A stretch of 64,000 nt of DNA from positions 1 to 64,000 of the forward strand of contig JAHAIU010000002.1 in assembly GCA_018372555.1 (NCBI GenBank), in the 5' to 3' direction. The translations under genes and the position numbers were made by a program. Under the pieces are notes generated by a model. It was not told where the DNA came from. It saw only the letters and a program-made list of their open reading frames with translations, and searched no databases. Below are positions 1 through 8,761 of the stretch, one piece after another. Numbering within the stretch: the stretch's first letter is position 1; every line of letters starts with the position of its first letter. Origin of the DNA: Clostridium sp. (lineage in GTDB: Bacteria > Bacillota > Clostridia > Clostridiales > Clostridiaceae).

Positions 1-39
1 AATAAATTCATACTTTTAATTATCTACGCTTTTTTAATT

Positions 40-363
40 TTATTTTATCATGAATATTCTAAATATTTTACTAACTCTTTTTATTAATTCATCTACTGTT
101 GTTTTATGACCATGAACCTTTCTATGACAATTTGAACATAAGGCTCTCAGCTCAGATAGCTTTGTCTTATGACCTTCTTTCATATCAGCTACTTGTACTA
201 AATCATGGTGCACATCTAAAACTACAATATCCTCTTCATTACAAACTTCACAGAACACTCTTCTGTTATTATCTTTCTTAAATTGTTCAATTTTCATCTT
301 TCTAACTTTTGGATTTCTTTTCTTAGCTTCTATTATCCTTTTTATGTATTTCCCCCTCTTCAA
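40..363 (-). CDS. Small HNH endonuclease-like protein
   Basis: A 107-residue protein with a zinc-stabilised HNH nuclease core. Visible are C38-x2-C41, the D50-V-H52-H53 catalytic segment, C76-x2-C79, H80 and H84; the N-terminal 35 residues are strongly basic. HNH domains of this form cut or nick DNA in restriction, homing and phage packaging proteins. The only available start is TTG with a poor ribosome site. The frame overlaps the upstream ORF by 41 bases, and that ORF carries a domain often found N-terminal to HNH modules. I infer that this was, or still is, the C-terminal half of that protein, separated by a one-base shift at a G run (352-356). Nuclease family is clear; independent expression is uncertain. 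Confidence 0.7.
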   Translation of the reverse strand: MKRGKYIKRIIEAKKRNPKVRKMKIEQFKKDNNRRVFCEVCNEEDIVVLDVHHDLVQVADMKEGHKTKLSELRALCSNCHRKVHGHKTTVDELIKRVSKIFRIFMIK

Positions 364-1132
364 TCACTTCTTCTATATACTCTAATTCATTAATTTCTAC
401 AAATTCAACTTCTTCATCTTCAATTTTTTCTTTGTTTAATCTATCTAAAATTCTTTTTCGTCTTTCTCTGTTTCTTACTAATAGTTTAGGTTTAGAAGAA
501 ACCTCTTTTTTTAATAACTCTATCAACTTATCCCACTCACTATATCCTAGTACTCTCTTCAATTCATCCACAAACACTTCCATTTGTTGACTTTTCGCAA
601 CTGTAATCCCTCTTTTCTCCTTGTATACCCCATAGAACCCTGCCCCTGGAATCTTTTCCTCTTTTCTTACTACCATTACAGAAATTAACGGCATACCATT
701 TTCAAAACTATAATAAGATAAATCTCCTAAATAACTATATAAATCACTATTTCTTTCTACACTCATTCCTACATTTATAGCTAACTCTTTATATGTAATA
801 GGCTGTCCTTCTTTAATTGCTTTTACTAATACTTTAGTAATCTCTAAATGTTTTTCATTTAAATTCCACTTATAATAATTCATACTACTTGGTACATAAT
901 AACTTTTTTGTGTTTCAGGATTTCTTGCTATTCTTATACTACCTTTTTCTTTTTTTAAATATCCTATTGTAGAACATCTACAACTCTTGTGCATTGGTAG
1001 GCAATTAACCCCTATAACTGCATCTTCTAATTTAAATGACTTACCGTCTAACTTTCCACATATAGAACAAGTTTTTGAATCTAAACTAGCTAAAAACTCA
1101 TATTTTTCTATTCCAGCTTCTTTTAATTCCAA
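323..1132 (-). CDS. Chimeric ORF: phage minor-head (SPP1 gp7-like) C-terminus fused to a nuclease-associated domain
   Basis: A 269-residue ORF in two unrelated parts. Residues 1-88 resemble the C-terminal end of SPP1 gp7 / Mu F head-morphogenesis proteins (FLASLDSKTCSICGKLDGK, a C-x2-C pair, MHKSCRCSTI, and a YYVPSSMNYYKW tail). Residues 92-209 resemble the predicted winged-helix region seen ahead of HNH nucleases (PITYKELA, LGDLS, PLISVMVV, GAGFYG). A charged linker follows. The start is TTG at 1132. Gp7-like sequence continues upstream without ATG to an in-frame TGA near 1180, so the 5' part of a phage gene is missing. Function as a head protein is ruled out by truncation. It is probably a prophage remnant. 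Confidence 0.6.
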   Translation of the reverse strand: MELKEAGIEKYEFLASLDSKTCSICGKLDGKSFKLEDAVIGVNCLPMHKSCRCSTIGYLKKEKGSIRIARNPETQKSYYVPSSMNYYKWNLNEKHLEITKVLVKAIKEGQPITYKELAINVGMSVERNSDLYSYLGDLSYYSFENGMPLISVMVVRKEEKIPGAGFYGVYKEKRGITVAKSQQMEVFVDELKRVLGYSEWDKLIELLKKEVSSKPKLLVRNRERRKRILDRLNKEKIEDEEVEFVEINELEYIEEVIEEGEIHKKDNRS

Positions 1133-1287
1133 TAACTCTCTTTTGGTATTATTAACTTTAAATAAAATGCTTTTTCCTCAATTAAAATTATTTCTTCACC
1201 TTTTAAATTATTAAAATTTCTCGAAATTATTTCTTTGATACCTTTTCTACCAAAAAAACTAATCATAACAACTGCACAAACTATCAT
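1123..1287 (-). CDS. Small hypothetical ORF between recombinase and chimeric phage ORF
   Basis: An open frame of 54 codons starts at ATG 1287, 22 bases after the recombinase stop. It ends with TAA inside the first codons of the following ORF, in another frame. The N-terminus is hydrophobic (MIVCAVVMISFF) and the rest is mixed charge. No family was recognised, and no clear ribosome site was seen. It may be a real small gene or chance in AT-rich DNA left by the deletion that joined phage fragments here. Confidence 0.25.
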   Translation of the reverse strand: MIVCAVVMISFFGRKGIKEIISRNFNNLKGEEIILIEEKAFYLKLIIPKESYWN

Positions 1288-1308
1288 ATAGTTCTCATAC
1301 AATAATTT

Positions 1309-2202
1309 CTACTTCATTGATTCTAGAGGTGAATACCTTTGATACGACTTTCTTATATCGCTCATGGTAACATCTAAATAAGCTTGTTCTGTAACTGTTA
1401 CACTGCTATGTCCTAAAATTTTAGATAACATAAATATATCCCCACCACTAAGTAAAAATCTCTTAGCAAAATTATTTCTAAGACAGTGAGCAGTTATAGG
1501 TTTATTTACATACATTCTAAAGTTTCTTCCAAAGTTAGATGCAGTTATTATCTTACCATTTTTAGGAAATAAATAATCACTATTACAATATCTATCCTTA
1601 TACTGTAGCCACTTTCTTAGTATATTAGCCATTGTATTACTAAAGAAAGTTTCTGATAATCTCATTCCAGTATCAAATATCAATTGTATTATTGTATAAT
1701 CTCTATATTCACTATATATGGTTACATTAATTGCTTTAATTAATGCTTTAAATTCAGAATCGGTTATTTCATCTTTCATTTTTCTCTTAGTTTTAACAAA
1801 TTTTAATTTGTCTACTAGATTACTCTTAATATATTTCTTTTCATAACAGTAATTAAAAAATACCTTAATGTTTCTTAAATGATTATTAATAGTTGAAGTT
1901 GAAATCTCTTTCCCAAAATCTTTTCTATACTCAGGATGATTTATTTTAATTGTTTTTTCATCAGAAACAAAAGAATACTTTCCTCTATTCTTCGTGAAAT
2001 CAATATAATCTTCAATATGATCTTTTTTTACTTTTTGAATATCTACTATTTGATATTCTTCTTCTAGATACTTAATAAATAACATTAATGTAGATTCATA
2101 ACTATTTAAAGTCTTTTTACTTAAGTCCTTTAAAGTACAATACTCCATAAAATCATCCAAATAAAAATTAATATCTTTTTTTGATTTTAATAATTTTACC
2201 AT
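1309..2202 (-). CDS. Tyrosine recombinase/integrase with internal deletion of part of the catalytic domain
   Basis: A 297-residue phage-type integrase. The N-terminal SAM-like core-binding domain (about 10-130) precedes a catalytic domain with Arg I (R181 in GMRLSE), H239-x2-R242 (HCLRNN), H265 (LGHSS) and the nucleophile Y275. Intact members carry about 30 residues after GMRLSE, holding beta strands and the catalytic lysine before the conserved FFSN helix; here SE184 runs directly into TFFSN. The reading frame is kept, so this is a clean in-frame deletion of about 90 bases. The start is ATG after GAGGTG. Strand-exchange activity is probably lost or reduced (inference). It marks the edge of a decayed element next to spo0A. 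Confidence 0.85.
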   Translation of the reverse strand: MVKLLKSKKDINFYLDDFMEYCTLKDLSKKTLNSYESTLMLFIKYLEEEYQIVDIQKVKKDHIEDYIDFTKNRGKYSFVSDEKTIKINHPEYRKDFGKEISTSTINNHLRNIKVFFNYCYEKKYIKSNLVDKLKFVKTKRKMKDEITDSEFKALIKAINVTIYSEYRDYTIIQLIFDTGMRLSETFFSNTMANILRKWLQYKDRYCNSDYLFPKNGKIITASNFGRNFRMYVNKPITAHCLRNNFAKRFLLSGGDIFMLSKILGHSSVTVTEQAYLDVTMSDIRKSYQRYSPLESMK

Positions 2203-2372
2203 AAAAAAACACCTCTATCATGTTAGATTTTTTAACCCAACTGATTTCGGTGTTTGTAATCATTTTTATTTTATGTTTGTAGGTTTAAAAACATATTAGT
2301 CGGCTTTTTAATATAAATTTGACAAAACATCAATTATATGCTCTCTCCCTATTTACCTAGCCTTCTAACTAA

Positions 2373-3182
2373 TTAACTTACTTTATTCTTAAGTCTTAGC
2401 TTATCTGCAATGATTGCTATAAATTCACTATTTGTAGGCTTACCTTTTTCATTATGAATAGTATATCCAAATAATCTATTTATTGCATCAACTTGTCCTC
2501 TACCCCAAGCTACTTCAATCGCATGTCTTATTGCTCTTTCTACTCTTGAAGCTGTTGTATTATACTTTTTAGCAATTGATGGATATAATTCTTTTGTAAC
2601 TGCTGATAATAATTCCATATCCTTAACTACCATAGTTATTGCTTCTCTTAAATACATATAGCCTTTAATATGTGCTGGAACACCTATTTCATGTATTATA
2701 TTAGTTATTTCTGTTTCTAAATCTATAGGTCCTTTTGATTGATGCTTAACTTCTGTTTCAGCTACCATTGTTGGTTGTTTTCTAATAGATTCTGAAGTTG
2801 ATCCATTAAACATTTCTCTGATTCTTTTTGTAAACACATCCATATCAAATGGCTTAACTACATAGTAATCAGCTCCTAATGTGATAGCTCTTTGTGTAAT
2901 TTTATCTTGACCTACAGCAGATAATACTATTATTCTTGGCATTTTTTCTATTTCCATTGAATTTAACTTTTCTAAAACTCCTAACCCATCTAAGTGTGGC
3001 ATAATAATATCTAAAACAACTAAATCTGGTTGTTTTTCCTCTATTAACTCTAAGGCTTCCCTTCCATCCTTAGCCACTGCAGTGACAATAATATCCCGTT
3101 GATTTAATAAGTAATCATTTAATATGCTGCAAAATTCTTTATTATCATCAGCAATTAAAACAGAAATTTTTGAATCATTCAT
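2373..3182 (-). CDS. spo0A: Sporulation master response regulator Spo0A
   Basis: Phosphorylation-activated transcription factor that commits the cell to sporulation and, in clostridia, to stationary-phase metabolism. The receiver domain (about 1-125) has the acidic pocket D12-D13, phospho-acceptor D58 in VVLDIIMP, and the KPF switch lysine. The C-terminal domain has the sporulation-specific helix-turn-helix ([20 protein letters not shown]). At 269 residues it matches the family. The start chosen is the ATG at 3182, just after GGGGGAG; an upstream ATG would add 11 residues and lacks such a site. The adjacent spoIVB-recN-argR order is conserved in Clostridium and Bacillus. Confidence 0.98.
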   Translation of the reverse strand: MNDSKISVLIADDNKEFCSILNDYLLNQRDIIVTAVAKDGREALELIEEKQPDLVVLDIIMPHLDGLGVLEKLNSMEIEKMPRIIVLSAVGQDKITQRAITLGADYYVVKPFDMDVFTKRIREMFNGSTSESIRKQPTMVAETEVKHQSKGPIDLETEITNIIHEIGVPAHIKGYMYLREAITMVVKDMELLSAVTKELYPSIAKKYNTTASRVERAIRHAIEVAWGRGQVDAINRLFGYTIHNEKGKPTNSEFIAIIADKLRLKNKVS

Positions 3183-3317
3183 ACTTTTCTCCCCCATCTT
3201 CCCATAATACATCATTTAATATTTTGTGTCTTGAAATTTTATCCTTACAAATCATCTATATATATTATTTATAGACATTGCATTTATTACCTTTGACCTT
3301 ATAATCAATTTAATATC

Positions 3318-3326
3318 ATTATATCA
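3318..3326 (-). promoter_or_regulatory. Possible spo0A extended -10 promoter element
   Basis: On the minus strand TGATATAAT forms a perfect extended -10 hexamer about 135 bases before the spo0A start, within the 222-base gap to spoIVB. No good -35 at standard spacing was found. Gram-positive sigma-A promoters with an extended -10 tolerate this. Confidence 0.4.
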
Positions 3327-3404
3327 CAAATTATTTGAAAGAAAATAGCTTTTTTACATTTTTTTGAAATTTATTATTATATATTTCCTCTTTTTCAATT
3401 TACT

Positions 3405-4595
3405 TTAATTAATTATACCAGCATCTTTCAGCATCCACTCTATATATATTCCATATCCTACATCTGGTTTATTAATTAAAACGTGTGTTACCGCACCAAT
3501 TAGCATATCATCTTGAATTATTGGACTTCCGCTCATTCCTTGAACTATACCTCCAGTCTTTTCCAATAATTCTTCATCAGTAACCTTTATTACCATGCTC
3601 TTTGGTCCTGGTTTATCTTGAGGCAATAATTTAATTATTTCTATATCATAAAGTTTTGCTCCCGCTTCATCAATAGTAGTTATTATTTTAGCCGGCCCTT
3701 CTTTTATCTCATTTCTAAAAGCTACTTTTAGAGGTTTGTTAAAAACTGTATTGATAAGTTTTTCATTTCCTTCACCAAATATCCCCGTCTCAGTATTCTT
3801 TTCTATCTTACCTAAGCTATCTTTCTCATTAACAAACAATCCTTTTAATTCTCCTGGAGAACCTTTTTCTCCTTTTCTTACACTAATTACTGATGAGTTT
3901 AAAATACTTCCTTCACTAATAGTAAAAGGTCTATCTGTATCTCCATCTGTGATCGGATGTCCTAAGGCACCAAATCGCTTTGTATTTTTATCAAAGAAAG
4001 TTAAAGTCCCAATTCCAGCAGTGGAGTCTCTTACCCAAAGTCCTAATTTATATTCATCATCTTCCTTTAACAAATTAATATCTTTACTTTGAGTTATACC
4101 ATTTCTTATATATTCTACTTCTATTGTATCATTAGCTACCTTCTTAATCTTACTTGATAAATCTTTAGAACTCTCTATTTCTTCACCATTTATTTTTATT
4201 AATATATCACCAAGCTCTATTCCAGAAACTTTTGCAGGACTTTCTAATCTTGCATTATCCTCTTCTATATCTGAATGTCCAACTACTAAAACGCCTTTAG
4301 TATTTATTTTTATACCAATATTTGAACCTCCTGGATAAACTTCTAAATCCTTAACTTTGGATACAGCAATAGATTTAATTGGTATAAACCCTAATAGTTT
4401 TAATTCTAGCTCATCTTTATTAGAACTGCTATCTTTTATAAAAAAGCTATTAGATACTTTAATTGTAGAGTCATAATTACCTTCATTTATGTAAATTTTC
4501 TCTGGCAACTTAAATATATTTACATAGGTTATTAAACTCAGAATCAACATTGGAGCTAATATAGTCACAATAAATATTGATTTTTTATTTTTCAT
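3405..4595 (-). CDS. spoIVB: SpoIVB serine peptidase (sigma-K checkpoint signal)
   Basis: Forespore-made, membrane-anchored S55 serine peptidase that signals across the intermembrane space to trigger pro-sigma-K processing. After a short basic N-terminus there is one membrane segment (about 5-27). A PDZ domain follows (about 90-175, with GIELGDILIKING), then the SpoIVB peptidase domain with histidine in GALGHPITDGD (about 213) and the serine motif GMSGSP (about 355). The length of 396 is normal. The start is the ATG at 4595, preceded by GGAGGAG; a longer frame starts 13 codons earlier without that site. It is expressed separately from spo0A, with a 222-base gap. Confidence 0.96.
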   Translation of the reverse strand: MKNKKSIFIVTILAPMLILSLITYVNIFKLPEKIYINEGNYDSTIKVSNSFFIKDSSSNKDELELKLLGFIPIKSIAVSKVKDLEVYPGGSNIGIKINTKGVLVVGHSDIEEDNARLESPAKVSGIELGDILIKINGEEIESSKDLSSKIKKVANDTIEVEYIRNGITQSKDINLLKEDDEYKLGLWVRDSTAGIGTLTFFDKNTKRFGALGHPITDGDTDRPFTISEGSILNSSVISVRKGEKGSPGELKGLFVNEKDSLGKIEKNTETGIFGEGNEKLINTVFNKPLKVAFRNEIKEGPAKIITTIDEAGAKLYDIEIIKLLPQDKPGPKSMVIKVTDEELLEKTGGIVQGMSGSPIIQDDMLIGAVTHVLINKPDVGYGIYIEWMLKDAGIIN

Positions 4596-4702
4596 TTGTC
4601 TCTCCTCCTTTGCTTCTGTATTTAACTTTCCCACATCAAAAAACTTATATGCTGTTATAACAATGTTAAAGTTTTTAATTTTTAATATATATAACTTTAA
4701 AA

Positions 4703-4743
4703 ATATAAAAAACTAAAATCATGGTAATAAACCATGATTTTAG
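4703..4743 (-). terminator. Rho-independent terminator after recN
   Basis: Perfect 13-base arms (CTAAAATCATGGT and its complement, within 4713-4743) enclose a 5-base loop. On the minus strand they are followed by a T run (TTTTTTATATTTTT). The site lies between the recN stop and the spoIVB start, closing the operon. Confidence 0.85.
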
Positions 4744-4764
4744 TCTGTTCATATTCTTATTATC

Positions 4765-6471
4765 TTATGTATTAATCATAAGCATTTTTTTAATTTCTTC
4801 TTTTTTTAAATCAGCAAAGGCAACCATTTCTGAGGCATTTTCTAGTGTTACATCACTTACATCATCTCCACTAGTCATCTTGGCAATTTCCTTTATTTTT
4901 TCATACTTATTTAGGGTTCTAATTTTAGTATATGTTTTACCATTTTCCACATCTTTCGATACAAAATAATGGCAATCAGAAAGAGCAGAAATTTGTGGTA
5001 AGTGAGTTATACATAACACTTGATGATTAACTGAAACTTCATACATTTTTTCTCCTACACGTTTAGCAATAGTACCACTTATACCAGTATCAATTTCATC
5101 AAATATTAATGTAGGTATCTTATCTTTGTCCACAAAAACACATTTAATTGCTAGCATAATTCTTGAAAGTTCTCCACCAGAAACTACTTTTTCTAATACT
5201 TTCAATGGTTCACCTGGATTAGTTGAAATCATAAATATAACATCATCAAAACCTCTTTGATTAAAAGAATTTGATTTTTCTATTAAAATTTTTATTTCGG
5301 CCTTCTCCATACCAACATAGTTTAATTCTGATTTTATCTTTTCTTCTAAGAATAATGCTTTCTGGACTCTAATATTATGCATTACTTCAGAAACACTATT
5401 CATTTCTTCTTCTATTTTAATTTTTTTATTGTTTAATTCATTAATTATTTCTTCAGAGTTTACAAGCTCTTCATATTGCTTCTTTAACTTATCTAAATAA
5501 TTAAGTATTTCTTCTATAGACTCACCATATTTTTTCTTATATAAACTAATTTCATATATTCTTGAATTGATTTTCTCTAATTCAAATTCATCATAATAAA
5601 TTTCTGAAGACATATCTCTAAGTTCCCTAGATATTTCTTCCAAATTATATAATGATTCCTCTACCTTTTCCCTTTTTTCCTTTATCTTATCTAAATGGTC
5701 TTCTACTCTTGATAGCTCATTTACTACCTTAGATATGCCTTCAACAACAGAAATACCCTCTATAGGACTTTCTAATATTCCATAAGATTTACTTAAAGCT
5801 AAAGAGATTTTTTCTGCATTGGAAAGTAAATTAAATTCCTCTTTTAAATTTTCTTCTTCATCAATTTTTAAATTTGCCTTTTCAATATCATCTATTTGGA
5901 ATTTAACGTAATCTATTAATTTTTCTCTATCAGTGTTACCGTTTAACTCCTTTATCTTTTCATTTATTGAGTTATACTCACTTTGATACTCTTGAAAACT
6001 CTTTAAATTATCCGTTAGTTCATTACCTATAAAATCATCTAAATATAAGATATGATAAGCTTTATTTAATAAATTTTGATTTTGATGTTGCCCATGTATA
6101 TCTAATAACTTTTCCCTTATTCTCTTTAAATAAGAAAGTACTATAGATTTACCATTTATTTTAATTATGCTTTTACCTGAAATAGTTGTTTCTCTAGAAA
6201 TTATTAATATATCATCAGTTATATCAAGTTCATTTAGAACTCCATAAATATCTTCATTTTCAATAGAAAAAACCGCTTCAACAAAAGTCTTATCTTCACC
6301 ATATCTTATTAAGTCTTTAGAAAACTTACCTCCTAAAACATAATCGATAGTATCTATTAATATAGATTTACCAGCACCAGTTTCACCAGATAAAATATTA
6401 AACCCTTTTTTAAAATCAATGGATAATTCTCTTATTAATGCGAAATTCTTTATATTTAATTGCAATAACAT
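4765..6471 (-). CDS. recN: DNA repair ATPase RecN
   Basis: SMC-like ATPase recruited to double-strand breaks. The Walker A motif GETGAGKSIL lies at about 29-38. Two long coiled-coil arms (about 150-370) surround a short hinge. The C-terminal ATPase half has the ABC signature LSRIMLA (GGELSR) and Walker B (LIFDEIDTGISG), followed by the H-loop (ITHLPQI). The length of 568 residues is normal. It starts at ATG with AAGGTGAG upstream and lies 15 bases after argR, as in many Firmicutes. Confidence 0.97.
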   Translation of the reverse strand: MLLQLNIKNFALIRELSIDFKKGFNILSGETGAGKSILIDTIDYVLGGKFSKDLIRYGEDKTFVEAVFSIENEDIYGVLNELDITDDILIISRETTISGKSIIKINGKSIVLSYLKRIREKLLDIHGQHQNQNLLNKAYHILYLDDFIGNELTDNLKSFQEYQSEYNSINEKIKELNGNTDREKLIDYVKFQIDDIEKANLKIDEEENLKEEFNLLSNAEKISLALSKSYGILESPIEGISVVEGISKVVNELSRVEDHLDKIKEKREKVEESLYNLEEISRELRDMSSEIYYDEFELEKINSRIYEISLYKKKYGESIEEILNYLDKLKKQYEELVNSEEIINELNNKKIKIEEEMNSVSEVMHNIRVQKALFLEEKIKSELNYVGMEKAEIKILIEKSNSFNQRGFDDVIFMISTNPGEPLKVLEKVVSGGELSRIMLAIKCVFVDKDKIPTLIFDEIDTGISGTIAKRVGEKMYEVSVNHQVLCITHLPQISALSDCHYFVSKDVENGKTYTKIRTLNKYEKIKEIAKMTSGDDVSDVTLENASEMVAFADLKKEEIKKMLMINT

Positions 6472-6486
6472 AAAATCTCACCTTAT

Positions 6487-6936
6487 TTATAAAATCATTT
6501 TTCTTACTTTATCAACAAGCTCCTCAGCTCTATCTAAGCTTCTAGCTAAAATAAATATTGTATTGTCACCAGCTATAGTACCAGCAACTTCAGTATCAAA
6601 CAAAGTATCAATTGCTTCTGCCGCTGCAGATGCAGAGCCTGTTAAAGTTTTTACTACTACGAAGTTATCTACATTTTCAACTGACACAGCAGCATTAGCT
6701 AATATACTTGATAACTTATCATTTATATCCTTAGATTCCTTAGATGAAGCAACATATTTATAGTTACCTGATGCCCCTTGCATCTTTATTAATTTTAAAA
6801 TTTTGATATCTCTAGAAACAGTTGCTTGAGTTACGTCAAAACCAGCCCTTTTTAACTCATCAGCTAACTCCTCTTGAGTTTCTATATCTTTTTCGCTTAT
6901 AATTTCCAGTATTTTTGTATGTCTTTTTGATTTCAA
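6487..6936 (-). CDS. argR: Arginine repressor ArgR
   Basis: Hexameric arginine-responsive regulator of arginine metabolism. The N-terminal winged helix-turn-helix has the ATVSRDIK recognition segment. The C-terminal oligomerisation/arginine-binding half contains [12 protein letters not shown] with the Asp that contacts arginine. I prefer the TTG at 6936 (MKSKRHTK), which sits 6 bases after GGTG and gives 149 residues, the usual ArgR length. A GTG five codons earlier overlaps the nadK stop. The gene sits one base after nadK and directly before recN, so it is probably co-transcribed with both. Confidence 0.95.
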   Translation of the reverse strand: MKSKRHTKILEIISEKDIETQEELADELKRAGFDVTQATVSRDIKILKLIKMQGASGNYKYVASSKESKDINDKLSSILANAAVSVENVDNFVVVKTLTGSASAAAEAIDTLFDTEVAGTIAGDNTIFILARSLDRAEELVDKVRKMIL

Positions 6937-6937
6937 A

Positions 6938-7789
6938 TTAATCACCTTCACAATCTTTCCAATTATTTATAATTTTCGCCCTCAAAACCTTAAAATAATC
7001 ATAGTCATCAAATAAAATAATACTTGCATGCTCTTTTGATTTTCTTATACATATTGTTGCTTCATCTATATATCTTATTGATTTCTGGCCATCAAAAATT
7101 ATATTAAATTCTTCATCATTGTTCTCTATCTTAACTTCTATATTTGAGTTGCTGTTTAATACTATTGGTTGTACCCCAGTAGTATGAGCGCATATAGGTG
7201 TTAAGGTTATTGCATCTACAGTAGGATAAACAAAAGGACCTCCAGCTGAAAAAGAATATGCAGTTGATCCTGTAGGTGTAGCTACTATTAAGCCGTCACC
7301 CTTAAAGGTATAATATCTCTTACCATCAATGAAAATTTGAAATCTTATCATTCTTGATAAGCTTCCTCTAGATATTACAATATCATTTAGTGCTAAAGAT
7401 TGCCCTTTATTAATGTCTTCTGGAATATTAGATTTTAAAAGTATTCTCTCTTCAACCCTATATTCTAAATCTCTTAATTTTTTAAAAGCTAAATCAACAT
7501 CTGATATTTCTACACTAGATAAAAACCCTAAATTTCCTATGTTAATCCCTAAAATAGGAACATCTATCTTTCCATTAATTCCTCTAGCAACACTTAATAT
7601 AGTTCCGTCCCCACCTAGAACTATAATAAGATCTAATGAGTCCTGAAACTCATAATTAATGATATTGTAACTATCTACCATTACTATTTCTATATTTCCG
7701 AAATACTCTATAAGTTTTTCTTTTACTTTTATAGCGCTTTCATTACTTTTATCCTTATCTAAGTTAATTGCAATGGCAACTCTTCTCAT
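6938..7789 (-). CDS. nadK: NAD kinase
   Basis: Phosphorylates NAD to NADP, the only route to NADP. The GGDGTIL motif (about 58-64) carries the catalytic Asp. The diacylglycerol-kinase-like C-terminal half has the conserved [15 protein letters not shown] segment. The 283-residue length fits. The start is the ATG at 7789 (MRRVAIAIN), seven bases after AGGGGG; an upstream alternative lacks a suitable site. A 150-base gap separates it from tlyA, so a promoter is likely there. It is followed immediately by argR. Confidence 0.95.
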   Translation of the reverse strand: MRRVAIAINLDKDKSNESAIKVKEKLIEYFGNIEIVMVDSYNIINYEFQDSLDLIIVLGGDGTILSVARGINGKIDVPILGINIGNLGFLSSVEISDVDLAFKKLRDLEYRVEERILLKSNIPEDINKGQSLALNDIVISRGSLSRMIRFQIFIDGKRYYTFKGDGLIVATPTGSTAYSFSAGGPFVYPTVDAITLTPICAHTTGVQPIVLNSNSNIEVKIENNDEEFNIIFDGQKSIRYIDEATICIRKSKEHASIILFDDYDYFKVLRAKIINNWKDCEGD

Positions 7790-7940
7790 AATCATGCCCC
7801 CTGTATTTTCAGTTAACAATTAATAATTAACGTTGGATGATTGTAGATATAATTTTATCCAAATTAATTAAAAGATCATTTTCATTTTACACTAAATGTT
7901 TAACAATTATAGGTACAATTTATTATAAATTATTTATAAT

Positions 7941-8750
7941 CTATAATAAGTTATGAGACTGTTCTACTATTGTATCTACATTACTAATATTAAAATTCGT
8001 TTCTTTATTTTTATCTTTACTAAAGTAAACTAAGTATTCGATATTTCCTTCTGGCCCCTTGATTGGTGAGTAGCTTACGGCAAGTATATTTAAATCTTCT
8101 TTTTGAAGAGCATTTACTATATCCATTACTACTTCTTTATGAACAGCAATATCTCTTACTACCCCTTTTTTACCTACTTTTTCTCTTCCTGCTTCAAACT
8201 GAGGTTTAATTAATGCAACTACTTCTCCGTCATCCTTTAAAAGATTTAATGTTGCCGGCATTATTTTCTTTAAAGAGATAAAAGATACATCAATAGATGC
8301 AAAGTCAACTTTTTCTCCAATATCTTCAGTAGTAACATATCTTATATTCGTTCTTTCCATACATACTACTCTCTCATCAGTTCTTAGTTTCCAAGCAAAT
8401 TGTCCATATCCTACATCTATTGAGAATACTTTACTTGCACCATTTTGTAGCATACAATCTGTAAAGCCACCTGTAGACGCTCCTATATCCATACATACCT
8501 TATTATCTAATACTAATCCAAATTCCTTTATTGCCTTTTCAAGTTTTAATCCACCTCTACTTACATAAGGAATTTCTTGACCCTTGAAAACTATATCTGC
8601 ATCTATAGAAACTTTTTCTCCTGCTTTATCAACTCTTTGCCCATCAACAAATATCTTTCCTGCCATTATACTTGTCTTAGCTCTTTCTCTTGATGTAAAT
8701 ATTCCTTTTTCAACTAATAGTATATCAAGTCTTTCTTTTTTCCCAGACAT
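7941..8750 (-). CDS. tlyA: TlyA-family 2'-O-methyltransferase (rRNA), hemolysin-like
   Basis: A 269-residue protein with an N-terminal S4 RNA-binding domain (about 5-65: ERLDILLVEKG, ERAKTSIMAGKIFVDG) and an FtsJ/Rossmann methyltransferase. The SAM loop MDIGASTGGFTDCML is at about 83-97, followed by a KPQFE segment. In actinobacteria TlyA methylates 16S and 23S rRNA cytidines; Firmicutes members (YqxC) are assumed to modify rRNA. It sits 11 bases after dxs, the standard clostridial order. The start ATG follows AGGAGA. Confidence 0.93.
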   Translation of the reverse strand: MSGKKERLDILLVEKGIFTSRERAKTSIMAGKIFVDGQRVDKAGEKVSIDADIVFKGQEIPYVSRGGLKLEKAIKEFGLVLDNKVCMDIGASTGGFTDCMLQNGASKVFSIDVGYGQFAWKLRTDERVVCMERTNIRYVTTEDIGEKVDFASIDVSFISLKKIMPATLNLLKDDGEVVALIKPQFEAGREKVGKKGVVRDIAVHKEVVMDIVNALQKEDLNILAVSYSPIKGPEGNIEYLVYFSKDKNKETNFNISNVDTIVEQSHNLL

Positions 8751-8761
8751 CTTTATCTCCT

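Noticed and set aside
99..281. Plus-strand frame opposite the HNH gene
   Set aside because: Antisense shadow in AT-rich DNA, no ribosome site, no protein-like composition; the minus-strand HNH signature explains the region.
2203..2372. Attachment site for the recombinase
   Set aside because: No duplicated core pairing a flank of the recombinase with another site could be seen, and the other element end is probably outside the window or deleted.
3736..4092. 118-codon plus-strand frame opposite spoIVB
   Set aside because: Antisense shadow of the SpoIVB peptidase domain, no ribosome site.
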